A stretch of 64,000 nt of DNA from an uncultured Alistipes sp. (GTDB taxonomy: Bacteria; Bacteroidota; Bacteroidia; Bacteroidales; Rikenellaceae). A program made the position numbers and the translations under genes. Of the stretch, positions 28,308-35,832 are shown one piece after another; position 1 is the stretch's first letter, and every line of letters begins with the position of its first letter. The DNA is taken from positions 186,001 through 250,000 of the forward strand of contig CANQIF010000002.1 of NCBI GenBank assembly GCA_947623965.1, read 5' to 3'. The notes beneath the pieces are model-generated. The model was not told the origin of the DNA. It did no database searches and saw nothing but the letters and a program-made list of their open reading frames with translations.

Positions 28308-28730
28308 TTACGATTCGCCGCCCTCTCCGCCGGCCGGTTGGAGGCCGTCCGCGGAGTAGGCGCCGCCGCCCGAGATGCAGAGGAAAAGACAGATGCCGAT
28401 CCAGAGGAAGCGCACCTCGCCCGCGACGTCGATCCCGTCGCGCCAGAGGGCATAGGCGAAGCCGGCGGCCAGCAGTGCGGCGGCGAAACGGACCTTCAGC
28501 CCGATCAGCAGCAGGACGGCCAGCAGGGTCTGCGCAAGGGCGATCAGGACGAACGAGGCCCGGTTGTCGATGTGGAAGAGGGCGGGATAACTGTTGATGA
28601 TTTCGTTGTAGACCTGCAGCTTTCCGATGTTGTGCAGCAGCAGGACACCGCCCATGAAGAAGCGCATGTAGAGCACTGCCGCATCGAGCCGGCGGTAGTT
28701 TTCGAGCCATTTTCGCAATCGTCCGTTCAT
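28308..28730 (-). CDS. DoxX-family membrane protein
   Basis: This 140-residue protein has four membrane helices. The first carries YMRFFMGGVLLLHNIGKLQ, the usual DoxX start with a conserved Arg and Gly/His pattern; the others lie at about residues 60-78, 82-97 and 106-124. DoxX proteins are quinone-related or redox-associated membrane proteins with poorly defined roles. It is divergently transcribed from the phosphatase gene. The longer upstream frame is rejected because it overlaps that gene's promoter. Confidence 0.72.
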   Translation of the reverse strand: MNGRLRKWLENYRRLDAAVLYMRFFMGGVLLLHNIGKLQVYNEIINSYPALFHIDNRASFVLIALAQTLLAVLLLIGLKVRFAAALLAAGFAYALWRDGIDVAGEVRFLWIGICLFLCISGGGAYSADGLQPAGGEGGES

Positions 28731-28832
28731 ACTGTCGGATGCTGCAATTCGCGTACCGAAGCGGCGAGGCCTGCTTGCCGGCGGCGGGGCGCTTGAAAAG
28801 AGGCGGCTTTGCCCGGCGCTCCTGCGGCGGCA

Positions 28833-28864
28833 TTTGGCGAATCGCAGCGGAATCGCTACCTTTG
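28833..28864 (+). promoter_or_regulatory. promoter of the phosphatase gene
   Basis: TTTG (28833-28836) and TACCTTTG (28857-28864) are 20 bp apart. The ATG at 28872 lies only 7 bp after the box, so the mRNA is nearly leaderless. Confidence 0.72.
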
Positions 28865-28871
28865 CCGCCGT

Positions 28872-29342
28872 ATGAAAAAACGCATTCTCTTCGTCTGCCT
28901 CGGGAACATCTGCCGCTCGCCGGCCGCCGAGGCCATATTCCGACACTTCGTGCAGCAGGCCGGGCTCTCGGAGCGCATCGAGACCGATTCGGCCGGCACC
29001 TACGGCGGTCACGCGGGCGACCTGCCCGATCCCCGCATGCGGGTTGCTGCGGCCCGGCGCGGCTACGACCTTACGCACCGCGCCCGCCTCATCCGTGAGG
29101 AGGATTTCGAACGTTTCGACCGGATCCTCGTCATGGACGACGACAACTACGAGCGGGTGCACCGGCTCGCCCCCTCGCGCGAGCTGGCCCGGAAGATCGA
29201 CCGCATGCGCGACTTCTGCCACACGGAGCGCAGCTACATTCCCGATCCCTATTACGAGGGGCAGGAGGGGTTCGAACTGGTCCTCGATCTGTTGGAGGAT
29301 GGGTGTGCGACGCTGCTCGAAACGGTGAAGCGCGAGCTGTAG
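28872..29342 (+). CDS. low-molecular-weight protein-tyrosine phosphatase
   Basis: This 156-residue cytoplasmic phosphatase has the P-loop FVCLGNICRSPAAEA, with the catalytic Cys near residue 9 and Arg near 15, close to the N-terminus as in the family. The general-acid Asp lies in YIPDPYYEG near the C-terminus. Related enzymes act on bacterial tyrosine kinases of capsule synthesis or as arsenate reductases. The DPYY form fits the phosphatase. No kinase or capsule gene is nearby, so the substrate is unknown. Confidence 0.92.
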   Translation: MKKRILFVCLGNICRSPAAEAIFRHFVQQAGLSERIETDSAGTYGGHAGDLPDPRMRVAAARRGYDLTHRARLIREEDFERFDRILVMDDDNYERVHRLAPSRELARKIDRMRDFCHTERSYIPDPYYEGQEGFELVLDLLEDGCATLLETVKREL

Positions 29343-29379
29343 AAGACAGCGGCCGCGGAATCCGAAACGGAAACGGAAG

Positions 29380-29406
29380 CGGGCGGGACTTTTTCGGTCC
29401 CGCCCG
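29380..29406. terminator. weak hairpin between phosphatase and PorV-like genes
   Basis: Arms CGGGCGGGAC (29380-29389) and GTCCCGCCCG (29397-29406) pair perfectly around TTTTTCG. It lies between two convergent genes, but no T-run follows on either side, so strength is doubtful. Confidence 0.5.
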
Positions 29407-29431
29407 TTGCCATTTCATTTCGCTGCACCCG

Positions 29432-30310
29432 TCAGAAGTCCAGCCCGAAACTGATGCTGTAGGTATTCCGCAGGAAGGTGTCGCGCGCCGCCAGCAGGTA
29501 GGCGAAATCGACGCGGAGGTGCAGGATGCGCACCCCGATGCCGAGCGATCCGAACGAGGGGTAGTAGGCCTTGCGCTCGCCGACGTGGTAGCCGGCCCGG
29601 AACTGCAGGAGCTGCATGAGGTTGTATTCGGCGCCGACGGCCGCCTGAAAGCCCCGCACGGCCCCGGGGTCGAAGCAGTAGCCCGCCTCGGCGGCGACGG
29701 TCAGTTCGTGGGCGTCCGAGAAGAAGGTGTCGAGCGCCGCGCCCGCCTTGATGTCCATCGGCAGCCGGTAGTTCGAGCCGCCGAGGAAGCCGCCCAGATT
29801 CGAAAGCTTGGCGCCGGCCCGCAGTGTGCTGTAGCTGCCGAGCCCCTCGACCGGCTTCCACCAGGCCGCACTCAGATCGACGGCCAGTGCGTCGGCGCTC
29901 TCGTCGGGACGCTTGAGGTGCATGTAGCGGCCCGTGATGCCGACGGCCCAGCGCTCGCCGATGCGGCGCGCATACCCGATGTCGAGGGCCGAGTCGTGGT
30001 TGCCCCGCTCGCGCCGGTACTGCCGCCAGCCGAGCTGCAGGGAGTTGGACGGATTCCAGCGCCAGTAGCCCGAGGTGGCGTAGTAGTCGAAATCGCTCTG
30101 TCCGTAGTAGGAGGTCGAGAGCTTGAGCGGCGCCGGGGCGAAGATCGAGAAGGCGGCGTTGTTGTAGACCGTGTGGGCGTCCGACACGGCGGTCATCGTG
30201 ATGCCGCCCATGCCGAGCGTGCCGGCGTCGATCGTCGGGAAGGAGGCCTCCTGGGCCGCAGCCGCCCGCGCGAGGAACGCGGCGGCGAAGAGCATGAAGA
30301 TCCGTTTCAT
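29432..30310 (-). CDS. PorV/PorQ-family outer-membrane beta-barrel protein
   Basis: This 292-residue exported protein (signal MKRIFMLFAAAFLARAAAAQ) resembles the PorV/PorQ family: an N-terminal TLGMGGITMTAVSDAHTVYNNAA stretch, alternating aromatic beta-strands and a C-terminal Phe after SISFGLDF. PorV and PorQ are parts of the type IX secretion attachment complex. This paralogue could serve that system or be a FadL-like channel. The neighbours do not help. The start at 30310 is set by a -7 box right before it; six extra codons upstream are rejected. Confidence 0.7.
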   Translation of the reverse strand: MKRIFMLFAAAFLARAAAAQEASFPTIDAGTLGMGGITMTAVSDAHTVYNNAAFSIFAPAPLKLSTSYYGQSDFDYYATSGYWRWNPSNSLQLGWRQYRRERGNHDSALDIGYARRIGERWAVGITGRYMHLKRPDESADALAVDLSAAWWKPVEGLGSYSTLRAGAKLSNLGGFLGGSNYRLPMDIKAGAALDTFFSDAHELTVAAEAGYCFDPGAVRGFQAAVGAEYNLMQLLQFRAGYHVGERKAYYPSFGSLGIGVRILHLRVDFAYLLAARDTFLRNTYSISFGLDF

Positions 30311-30315
30311 GGTCG

Positions 30316-30323
30316 CAAATATA
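30316..30323 (-). promoter_or_regulatory. -7 box of the PorV-like gene
   Basis: The minus strand reads TATATTTG, only 5 bp upstream of the ATG. With a usual start site the mRNA would be leaderless. Confidence 0.6.
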
Positions 30324-30477
30324 AGCAAAATACGGCGAATAGAGCCCGAATGGGCCTATTTCATTGCGATTCGGTCCTTCGCGGCGATCCGCCGCAGCAA
30401 AGTGTGGACGGATTGTCGAAAAAAAACGACAGCCGGGCGACCGGTCGTAGCGAAATAAACCGTATCTTTGACTGCAG

Positions 30478-31100
30478 CCCGGCGGGATTCGTTCCGGAGC
30501 CGGGGGACTGGAGCGGAGCTCGGCTGCTGCGCGACCGGCGGGCCGGAGCAGCTAATGCAGCGGTGTGGTTTACTTGCAAGCTCGACGTCGGAGACGTCGG
30601 CAGCCCGCAGCCGCAGGCAAAATCGATCCCGCAGGGATCGGCGGGCCGCAGCCTCCGGCGGCGAAGGCCCGCAGCTCCTTGACGTCGCTGGCGGTCTTCG
30701 CAGGCTGCAGCCCGCAGCAGCTGGTGATGGAAATGCCCGCCGGCAAGATCGGTCGCTGCGCGACCGGCAGCCCGCAGCCGCCCCCGGGCGGAGGGCTGCT
30801 CCTCAGCGTCGCAGGCCCGTCCGCTCGGCTGCAGGCTTTTCCGCACCGGATCAATCGCGCAGCGATTGGCGGGCCATAGCTCCTTAACGTGGCACGCGGC
30901 TTTCGCAGGTTGCAGCCCGAACCAGAATACGCCCAAGCGCATATAGCAATGGAATAATTAATTTTGAATTTTGAATCGTGAATTCTGAATTTGCGGTTCC
31001 GTGAGGAACCGCAGCGGGCCGCAGCCTCCCGGGTGCGGAGGCCCGCAGTTCGTTACCGAACTTGCGTGCGCTCCGCAGGCTGCAGCCCGCCGGCAGCAAT
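30478..31100. repeat. repeat island D: forward hairpin-capped elements
   Basis: There is no gene between the divergent PorV-like gene and glyA. Forward units: a decayed unit (about 30525-30580), a truncated type II with palindromic hairpin GACGTC/GACGTC (30584-30589, 30593-30598), type I 30625-30713 (GATCCC/GGGATC, 30625-30630 and 30634-30639), type II 30751-30837 (GGTCGC/GCGACC, 30751-30756 and 30760-30765), type I 30852-30920 (CAATCGC/GCGATTG, 30852-30858 and 30862-30868) and type I 30993-31089 (GCGGTTCC/GGAACCGC, 30993-31000 and 31005-31012). An AT-rich joint spans 30955-30992. The glyA promoter must lie within or just after this island. Confidence 0.87.
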
Positions 31101-31133
31101 AGAAATTGAAATATCCAAACCGAAAAACACGAT

Positions 31134-32414
31134 ATGAAACAGGACACAGCCATTTTCGATTTGATCGGACGCGAGCGCGCCCGTCAGATGCACGGCATCG
31201 AGCTCATCGCCTCGGAGAACTTCGTCAGCGACCAGGTGATGGCCGCCATGGGGTCCGTGCTGACCAACAAGTACGCCGAGGGATACCCCGCGGCCCGCTA
31301 CTACGGCGGCTGCGAGGTGGTCGATGAGGTGGAGCGGCTCGCCATCGAGCGCGTCTGCCGCCTCTACGGCGCCGCCTATGCCAACGTGCAGCCCCACTCG
31401 GGCGCCCAGGCCAACATGGCCGTCTTCTTCGCGGTGCTCAAACCGGGCGACACCTTCATGGGGCTCGACCTGGCCCACGGCGGCCACCTCTCGCACGGTT
31501 CGCCGGTCAACTTCTCGGGCACCTATTTCAACGCCGTCGGCTACAAGCTCGACGAGACGACCGGCACGATCGACTACGACGCCATGGAGCGCCAGGCCCT
31601 TGCCTGCCGCCCGAAACTGCTTGTCGGCGGCGCCTCGGCCTACTCGCGCGAGTGGGACTACAAACGCATGCGCGAGATCGCCGACAAGGTGGGCGCAATC
31701 TTTATGGTCGATATGGCCCACACGGCCGGCCTGATCGCCGCCGGGCTGCTTGACAACCCCGTGAAGTATGCTCACATCGTCACCTCAACGACCCACAAGA
31801 CCCTGCGCGGCCCGCGCGGCGGCTTGATCCTCATGGGCGAGGATTTCGACAATCCGTGGGGTTACACCACGCCGAAGGGGGTTGTAAAGAAGATGTCGCA
31901 GCTGCTCAACTCGGCCGTCTTCCCCGGCATCCAGGGCGGACCGCTTGAGCACGTGATCGCCGCCAAGGCCGTCGCCTTCGGCGAGGCGCTCGACCCGAGC
32001 TACCGCACCTACCAGGAGCAGGTGCGCAAGAACGCCCGGGCGATGGCCGCCGCCTTCATCGAGCGGGGTTACAAGATCGTCTCGGGCGGCACGGACAACC
32101 ACCTGATGCTGGTCGACCTGCGCACGAAGTTCCCCGACCTGACGGGCAAGCTGGCCGAGAAGTGCCTCGTGGCGGCCGATATCACCACCAACAAGAACAT
32201 GGTCCCCTTCGACAGCCGCTCGCCGTTCCAGACTTCGGGGCTGCGCTTCGGTACGCCGGCTATCACGACGCGCGGTCTGAAAGAAAAGCAGATGGCGGCG
32301 ATCGTCGCGCTCATCGACCGTGTGCTGCAGGATCCCGAAAACGAGGCGAACATCGCCGCCGTCCGCGGGGAGGTCAACGCCCTGATGGCTGATTATCCGC
32401 TCTTTGCCTGGTAA
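31134..32414 (+). CDS. glyA: serine hydroxymethyltransferase
   Basis: This PLP enzyme interconverts serine + tetrahydrofolate with glycine + 5,10-methylene-tetrahydrofolate and is the main source of one-carbon units. The 426-residue product shows [10 protein letters not shown] near the start, [46 protein letters not shown] (Asp and His around PLP) and [15 protein letters not shown], where the Lys forms the Schiff base. Length is standard. The next gene follows after 6 bp. No TAnnTTTG box is obvious in the 44 bp upstream, so transcription may start in the repeat island. Confidence 0.97.
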   Translation: MKQDTAIFDLIGRERARQMHGIELIASENFVSDQVMAAMGSVLTNKYAEGYPAARYYGGCEVVDEVERLAIERVCRLYGAAYANVQPHSGAQANMAVFFAVLKPGDTFMGLDLAHGGHLSHGSPVNFSGTYFNAVGYKLDETTGTIDYDAMERQALACRPKLLVGGASAYSREWDYKRMREIADKVGAIFMVDMAHTAGLIAAGLLDNPVKYAHIVTSTTHKTLRGPRGGLILMGEDFDNPWGYTTPKGVVKKMSQLLNSAVFPGIQGGPLEHVIAAKAVAFGEALDPSYRTYQEQVRKNARAMAAAFIERGYKIVSGGTDNHLMLVDLRTKFPDLTGKLAEKCLVAADITTNKNMVPFDSRSPFQTSGLRFGTPAITTRGLKEKQMAAIVALIDRVLQDPENEANIAAVRGEVNALMADYPLFAW

Positions 32415-32420
32415 AGCCCT

Positions 32421-33098
32421 ATGCGCGAGACCATCGCTTTTCTGGAAGTGCTGCGCCGCAACAACTGCAAGGAGTGGATGGACGCCCATCGCGCCCGCTA
32501 CAAGGAGCTGCGCAGCCGCTTCGAAGGGTTCGTCGCCGATCTGATCGAGGGGTGCGCTTCGTTCGACCCCTCGGTCGGCGGCCTGACGCCGAAGGATTGC
32601 ACCTACCGCATGAACCGCGACATCCGCTTCTCGCCCGACAAGTCGCCCTACAAAACCCACTTCAGTGCCTTCATCGCGCCGCGCGGCAAGAAGTCGGGGC
32701 TCGCGGGCTACTATTTCCACGTCGAGCCCGTGGGCGAGGGGACCTTGATCGGCTACTCGTGCCTCGCCGCGGGACAGGTCTGCATTCCGCCCGAGGTGCT
32801 GCGGAGCATCCGCGAAGAGATCGTCGACCACGGCGACGCCATGCTCCGTGCGATCGCACACGCCAGGGGGTTCGCTCTCGACGAAGAGAACAAGCTGCGC
32901 CGCGTGCCGACCGGTTTTGCGAGCGGCACGCCCTACGACGAATTGTTGAAGCTGAAGGATCACTGCCTCATGCGCCGCATCGCAACGGAGGAGCTTTTCG
33001 AACCCGATTTGCTCGAACGGATTGTCGAACGCTTCCGCCGACGCATCCCTACATCGAACAGCTCAACCGTGCGATCCGCTACGCCTACGAGGAGATGA
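32421..33098 (+). CDS. DUF2461 family protein with a shifted C-terminus
   Basis: This 225-residue protein of unknown function matches the DUF2461 family: FLEVLRRNNCKEWMDAHRARYKEL near the start, the central RMNRDIRFSPDKSPYKTHFSAFIAPRG and GYYFHVEPVGEGTLIGYSCLA. It ends with an unusual FRRRIPTSNSSTVRSATPTRR. From about position 33041 the -1 frame instead encodes THPYIEQLNRAIRYAYEEMR and stops at 33103, a far more protein-like ending for this family. A one-base deletion at about 33036-33042, a sequencing error or a programmed slip would explain it. It is co-transcribed with glyA (6-bp gap). Confidence 0.75.
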   Translation: MRETIAFLEVLRRNNCKEWMDAHRARYKELRSRFEGFVADLIEGCASFDPSVGGLTPKDCTYRMNRDIRFSPDKSPYKTHFSAFIAPRGKKSGLAGYYFHVEPVGEGTLIGYSCLAAGQVCIPPEVLRSIREEIVDHGDAMLRAIAHARGFALDEENKLRRVPTGFASGTPYDELLKLKDHCLMRRIATEELFEPDLLERIVERFRRRIPTSNSSTVRSATPTRR

Positions 33099-33139
33099 GG
33101 TAGCGGCGCGGGAGAGCTGCTCTCCAAAAGATTCGGTAT

Positions 33140-33173
33140 CGGGTGCACGCCGCAGGGCGCGCACCCGTTTTTT
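33140..33173 (+). terminator. terminator of glyA-DUF2461
   Basis: Arms CGGGTGC (33140-33146) and GCACCCG (33161-33167) pair, followed by six T (33168-33173). Confidence 0.87.
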
Positions 33174-33232
33174 ATCTGCCCCGGCGTTGCGCGTGCCTGC
33201 CGATAAATGTTCTAAAATTTTCGTGAAAAAAT

Positions 33233-33264
33233 TTTGCCGGTCTGGAATACGCTTCCTATCTTTG
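33233..33264 (+). promoter_or_regulatory. promoter of the S41 peptidase fusion gene
   Basis: TTTG (33233-33236) and TATCTTTG (33257-33264) are spaced 20 bp apart, in an AT-rich gap. The ATG at 33297 gives a leader of about 27 nt. Confidence 0.75.
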
Positions 33265-33296
33265 TCTACGAAAAACATCGTAAAAAACGGTTTGCC

Positions 33297-35420
33297 ATGA
33301 AACGAATCCTTTTCTCTCTGTTGCTCGCCGCGGCTCCGATTGTCCTCCGCGGGGAGGAGCTGCCGTGGCTGTGGCCGATCGCCGGCCGTTCTGCAGGCGA
33401 GGAGATTCGCTGTGCGCCGCAGCAATACCTCGCCCGGGAACAGAACTTCGAACACCTCTACATCGGCGGCGGGGCGGACGACCGGATCGTGGCGCCGGCC
33501 GACGGTACCGTGAACAGCTTCGGATTCGTCTACTGCCACTCGCAGACCTACATGGTCTCATTCACTGCCGACGCCGCCCGTCCGTTGGAGGAGCAGCTGA
33601 AGGAGCTGGCCGCCGAGGCGGACCGCAACCGCTTCGATCCGGCCTGCATCACGGGATCGATCTCGCTGCGTCTCACCGACGGACGCAAAATCCACCTGAC
33701 GGGCATTCGCTTCGACCGCTATTTCAAGACGGGTGAGCGAATCGAGCGCGGGCAGGTGCTGGGGCGGCTGCACCGCAGCTATCATGCCCTTCCAGGCCTC
33801 TCGCTCGCAATCGCGGTATCGACAGCCGCAGGAACGCCGGATGATCCGATGACCCCCTTCGGACTGCGCACCTCCTTCATCACGCCGAAAGCGCAGGTCA
33901 TTCGCGAGCATCTGACGGCCGAAGAGGCGGCGGAGGACTTCGCGAAGATCATGGCCGTGCTGCGCGAAGCCTATCCCTCGCTCGATGACGTCGTGACGAC
34001 AGAACAGCTCGAGGCGTTCGAACGCGAGGTGACCGACTCGATTGCTGCCGGCGTTCGGCGCGACCGTTTCTACCGCCACCTGCAGCGGCTGCAGGCGCTC
34101 GTGCACGACACGCACCTTTGTTTATATCCCGACGAGCATCGTCCGCGCAGCGGCCGGATGCCCCAGCTCTTTTTCGGCTGGTTCGGCGATACGTGCCTTG
34201 TCACGATGGCGCGGCGGGAGGAGGCGGAGCAGGTCGGGCGCCGCATCGTCCGTGTCTTCGACATGACGGCCGATTCGGCACGGCGAAATGTGTTGTCGAA
34301 AATGGGCGGCTACGACTGCGCGGTCGAGAGCGTAGCGGAGGAGCAGCTCGCCTTCGCCTCGACGATGGTCGAAAACGACCGTTACGATCAAAGCTTCGAA
34401 TTTGCCGATGGCGAGCGGCGCACCTTCCGCGGCGTGCGTGCGGCGGGGGCGGTCACCGAATTTACGGGAACCTACCTCGGCTACATGAACCGGAACCGGC
34501 ATCGCGGCGGCTGCGAGCTGCGGACGCTCGACGATTCGACCGCCTATCTGGGCCTCTCGACCTTCGAGCTCGACGAGGTGGCGGCGGATCGCATCGTCGG
34601 CTTCATCGACTCACTCGCCAGGGCCGCCGTACCCAACCTCATCGTCGATCTGCGCAACAACGGCGGCGGAGAGGTGAAGGTGCTCAACCGCATTCTGGCG
34701 TGCCTGCTCGAAGCGCCGAGCCGCAACAAGGGGGCGATGCAGGTGGTGCCGAAGCGCGGCGGATACGCCTCGTTCGCGGGTTGCTGCCTGAACTACACGC
34801 CCGAGATGGAGCTCTTCGGCCATTACGAGCCGCTGCCCGACGGCCGGGGCTTCTTCAGCCGCGAAGATTGCGAGCCGGTGCTGCCCGATTCGACGGTGCA
34901 GTACCGCGGCCGCCTCTATGTGCTGACCGATGCCGGTTCGTGCTCGGCGGCGACGATCTTTCCCGCCGAGATCCTCCGCAACCACCGCGGCGTCATCGTG
35001 GGGCGCGAGACGGCGACGGCCTACCACTTCATGACAGCCCTCAAGTTCGCCGACATCCGCCTGCCGCATTCGGGGTTCCAGTTCCGCGTGCCGCTCGTGC
35101 GCTGCATCTACGATACGACGCGCAACGAGCGCATTCCCTACGGGCGCGGCGTGCTGCCGGACTATCCCGTTGCGCTCACGTGGCATGAGCTTTTCGAGGC
35201 GCCCGATTCGATTCTGCACTACGCGCAGCAGCTGATTGTCGACGGCCGTTACCTCGAAGGCGAGGATCCCTTCGCCGCGAACGATGCCGCCCCGCAAGCG
35301 CATCACTGGTGGCGGGCGGTTGTCTTTTTGCTGCTGGCTGCGATGGTGGTGGCGGCGGTGGATATCGCCGCCCGCCGAAGAAACCGCAGGCGGAGGGAGG
35401 GGGCGAAACCGAACGCGTAG
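33297..35420 (+). CDS. exported S41 peptidase with an N-terminal LytM-like domain
   Basis: This 707-residue envelope protein has a signal peptide (residues 1-19), a degenerate M23/LytM-like domain (about 35-185; EHLYIGGGADDRIVAPADGTV, lacking the usual catalytic HxH), a helical linker and an S41 tail-specific protease domain (about 205-640). S41 landmarks are NLIVDLRNNGGGEV (447-460) and the nucleophile region TDAGSCSAATIFP (Ser548 or Ser550). A membrane helix (about 674-690) and an Arg-rich cytosolic tail end the protein. The LytM part may only bind peptidoglycan. The stop codon lies in the first bases of repeat island E, so the last codons may derive from the repeat. Confidence 0.8.
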   Translation: MKRILFSLLLAAAPIVLRGEELPWLWPIAGRSAGEEIRCAPQQYLAREQNFEHLYIGGGADDRIVAPADGTVNSFGFVYCHSQTYMVSFTADAARPLEEQLKELAAEADRNRFDPACITGSISLRLTDGRKIHLTGIRFDRYFKTGERIERGQVLGRLHRSYHALPGLSLAIAVSTAAGTPDDPMTPFGLRTSFITPKAQVIREHLTAEEAAEDFAKIMAVLREAYPSLDDVVTTEQLEAFEREVTDSIAAGVRRDRFYRHLQRLQALVHDTHLCLYPDEHRPRSGRMPQLFFGWFGDTCLVTMARREEAEQVGRRIVRVFDMTADSARRNVLSKMGGYDCAVESVAEEQLAFASTMVENDRYDQSFEFADGERRTFRGVRAAGAVTEFTGTYLGYMNRNRHRGGCELRTLDDSTAYLGLSTFELDEVAADRIVGFIDSLARAAVPNLIVDLRNNGGGEVKVLNRILACLLEAPSRNKGAMQVVPKRGGYASFAGCCLNYTPEMELFGHYEPLPDGRGFFSREDCEPVLPDSTVQYRGRLYVLTDAGSCSAATIFPAEILRNHRGVIVGRETATAYHFMTALKFADIRLPHSGFQFRVPLVRCIYDTTRNERIPYGRGVLPDYPVALTWHELFEAPDSILHYAQQLIVDGRYLEGEDPFAANDAAPQAHHWWRAVVFLLLAAMVVAAVDIAARRRNRRRREGAKPNA

Positions 35421-35760
35421 CGACAGAAGCCGGCGGGTCGCAGCTGCCCGGGCGGAGGGACTGTAGCTCGTTGCTGAATCTGCGTGTCCTCCACAGGTGC
35501 AGCCCGAGTTGCAATGTTGAATCTTGAATTCTGAATTTGCGCTCTACGGGCTTGTCCTGCTACTGGAATCGACCTCGCAAGAGGTCGTGCGGGCCGCAGC
35601 CTCCGGCGGCGAAGGCCCGCAACTCGCGGTTGCTCGTGCGGTCGCTTCGCAGGCTGCGGCTCGACTTGGAATAATACCCAAGCGAGCCCGCAGTCTCTTT
35701 TAATTTTGAATCATGAATTTGCGGCTTCATCGAAGCCGCAGCGGGCCGCAGCCCGCGGAA
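35412..35760. repeat. repeat island E: forward type I elements
   Basis: This convergent gap holds a diverged type I unit (about 35412-35515) whose hairpin has shrunk to CGC-GTA-GCG over the upstream stop codon, a type I unit 35571-35663 opened by GACCTC/GAGGTC (35571-35576, 35581-35586), an AT-rich joint (about 35695-35720) and a truncated type I unit (35721-35758) opened by GCGGCTTC/GAAGCCGC (35721-35728, 35732-35739). Confidence 0.84.
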
Positions 35761-35782
35761 TCGCCCCCTCGCAACAGAAATT

Positions 35783-35813
35783 CCCCGGCCGCCGAAACAG
35801 GCAGCCGGGAAAT
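35783..35813 (-). terminator. terminator-like hairpin of the GH2 gene
   Basis: CCCCGGCCGCC and GGCAGCCGGGA form an imperfect stem. On the minus strand it is followed by a short AATTT stretch, 20 bp after the GH2 stop codon. Confidence 0.5.
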
Positions 35814-35832
35814 CATCCATCTTCCCCAAACC

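Noticed and set aside
30478..31100. CRISPR array
   Set aside because: Repeat units are long, of two kinds, in both orientations elsewhere in the window, with variable parts inside the units. There are no regular short spacers and no cas genes.
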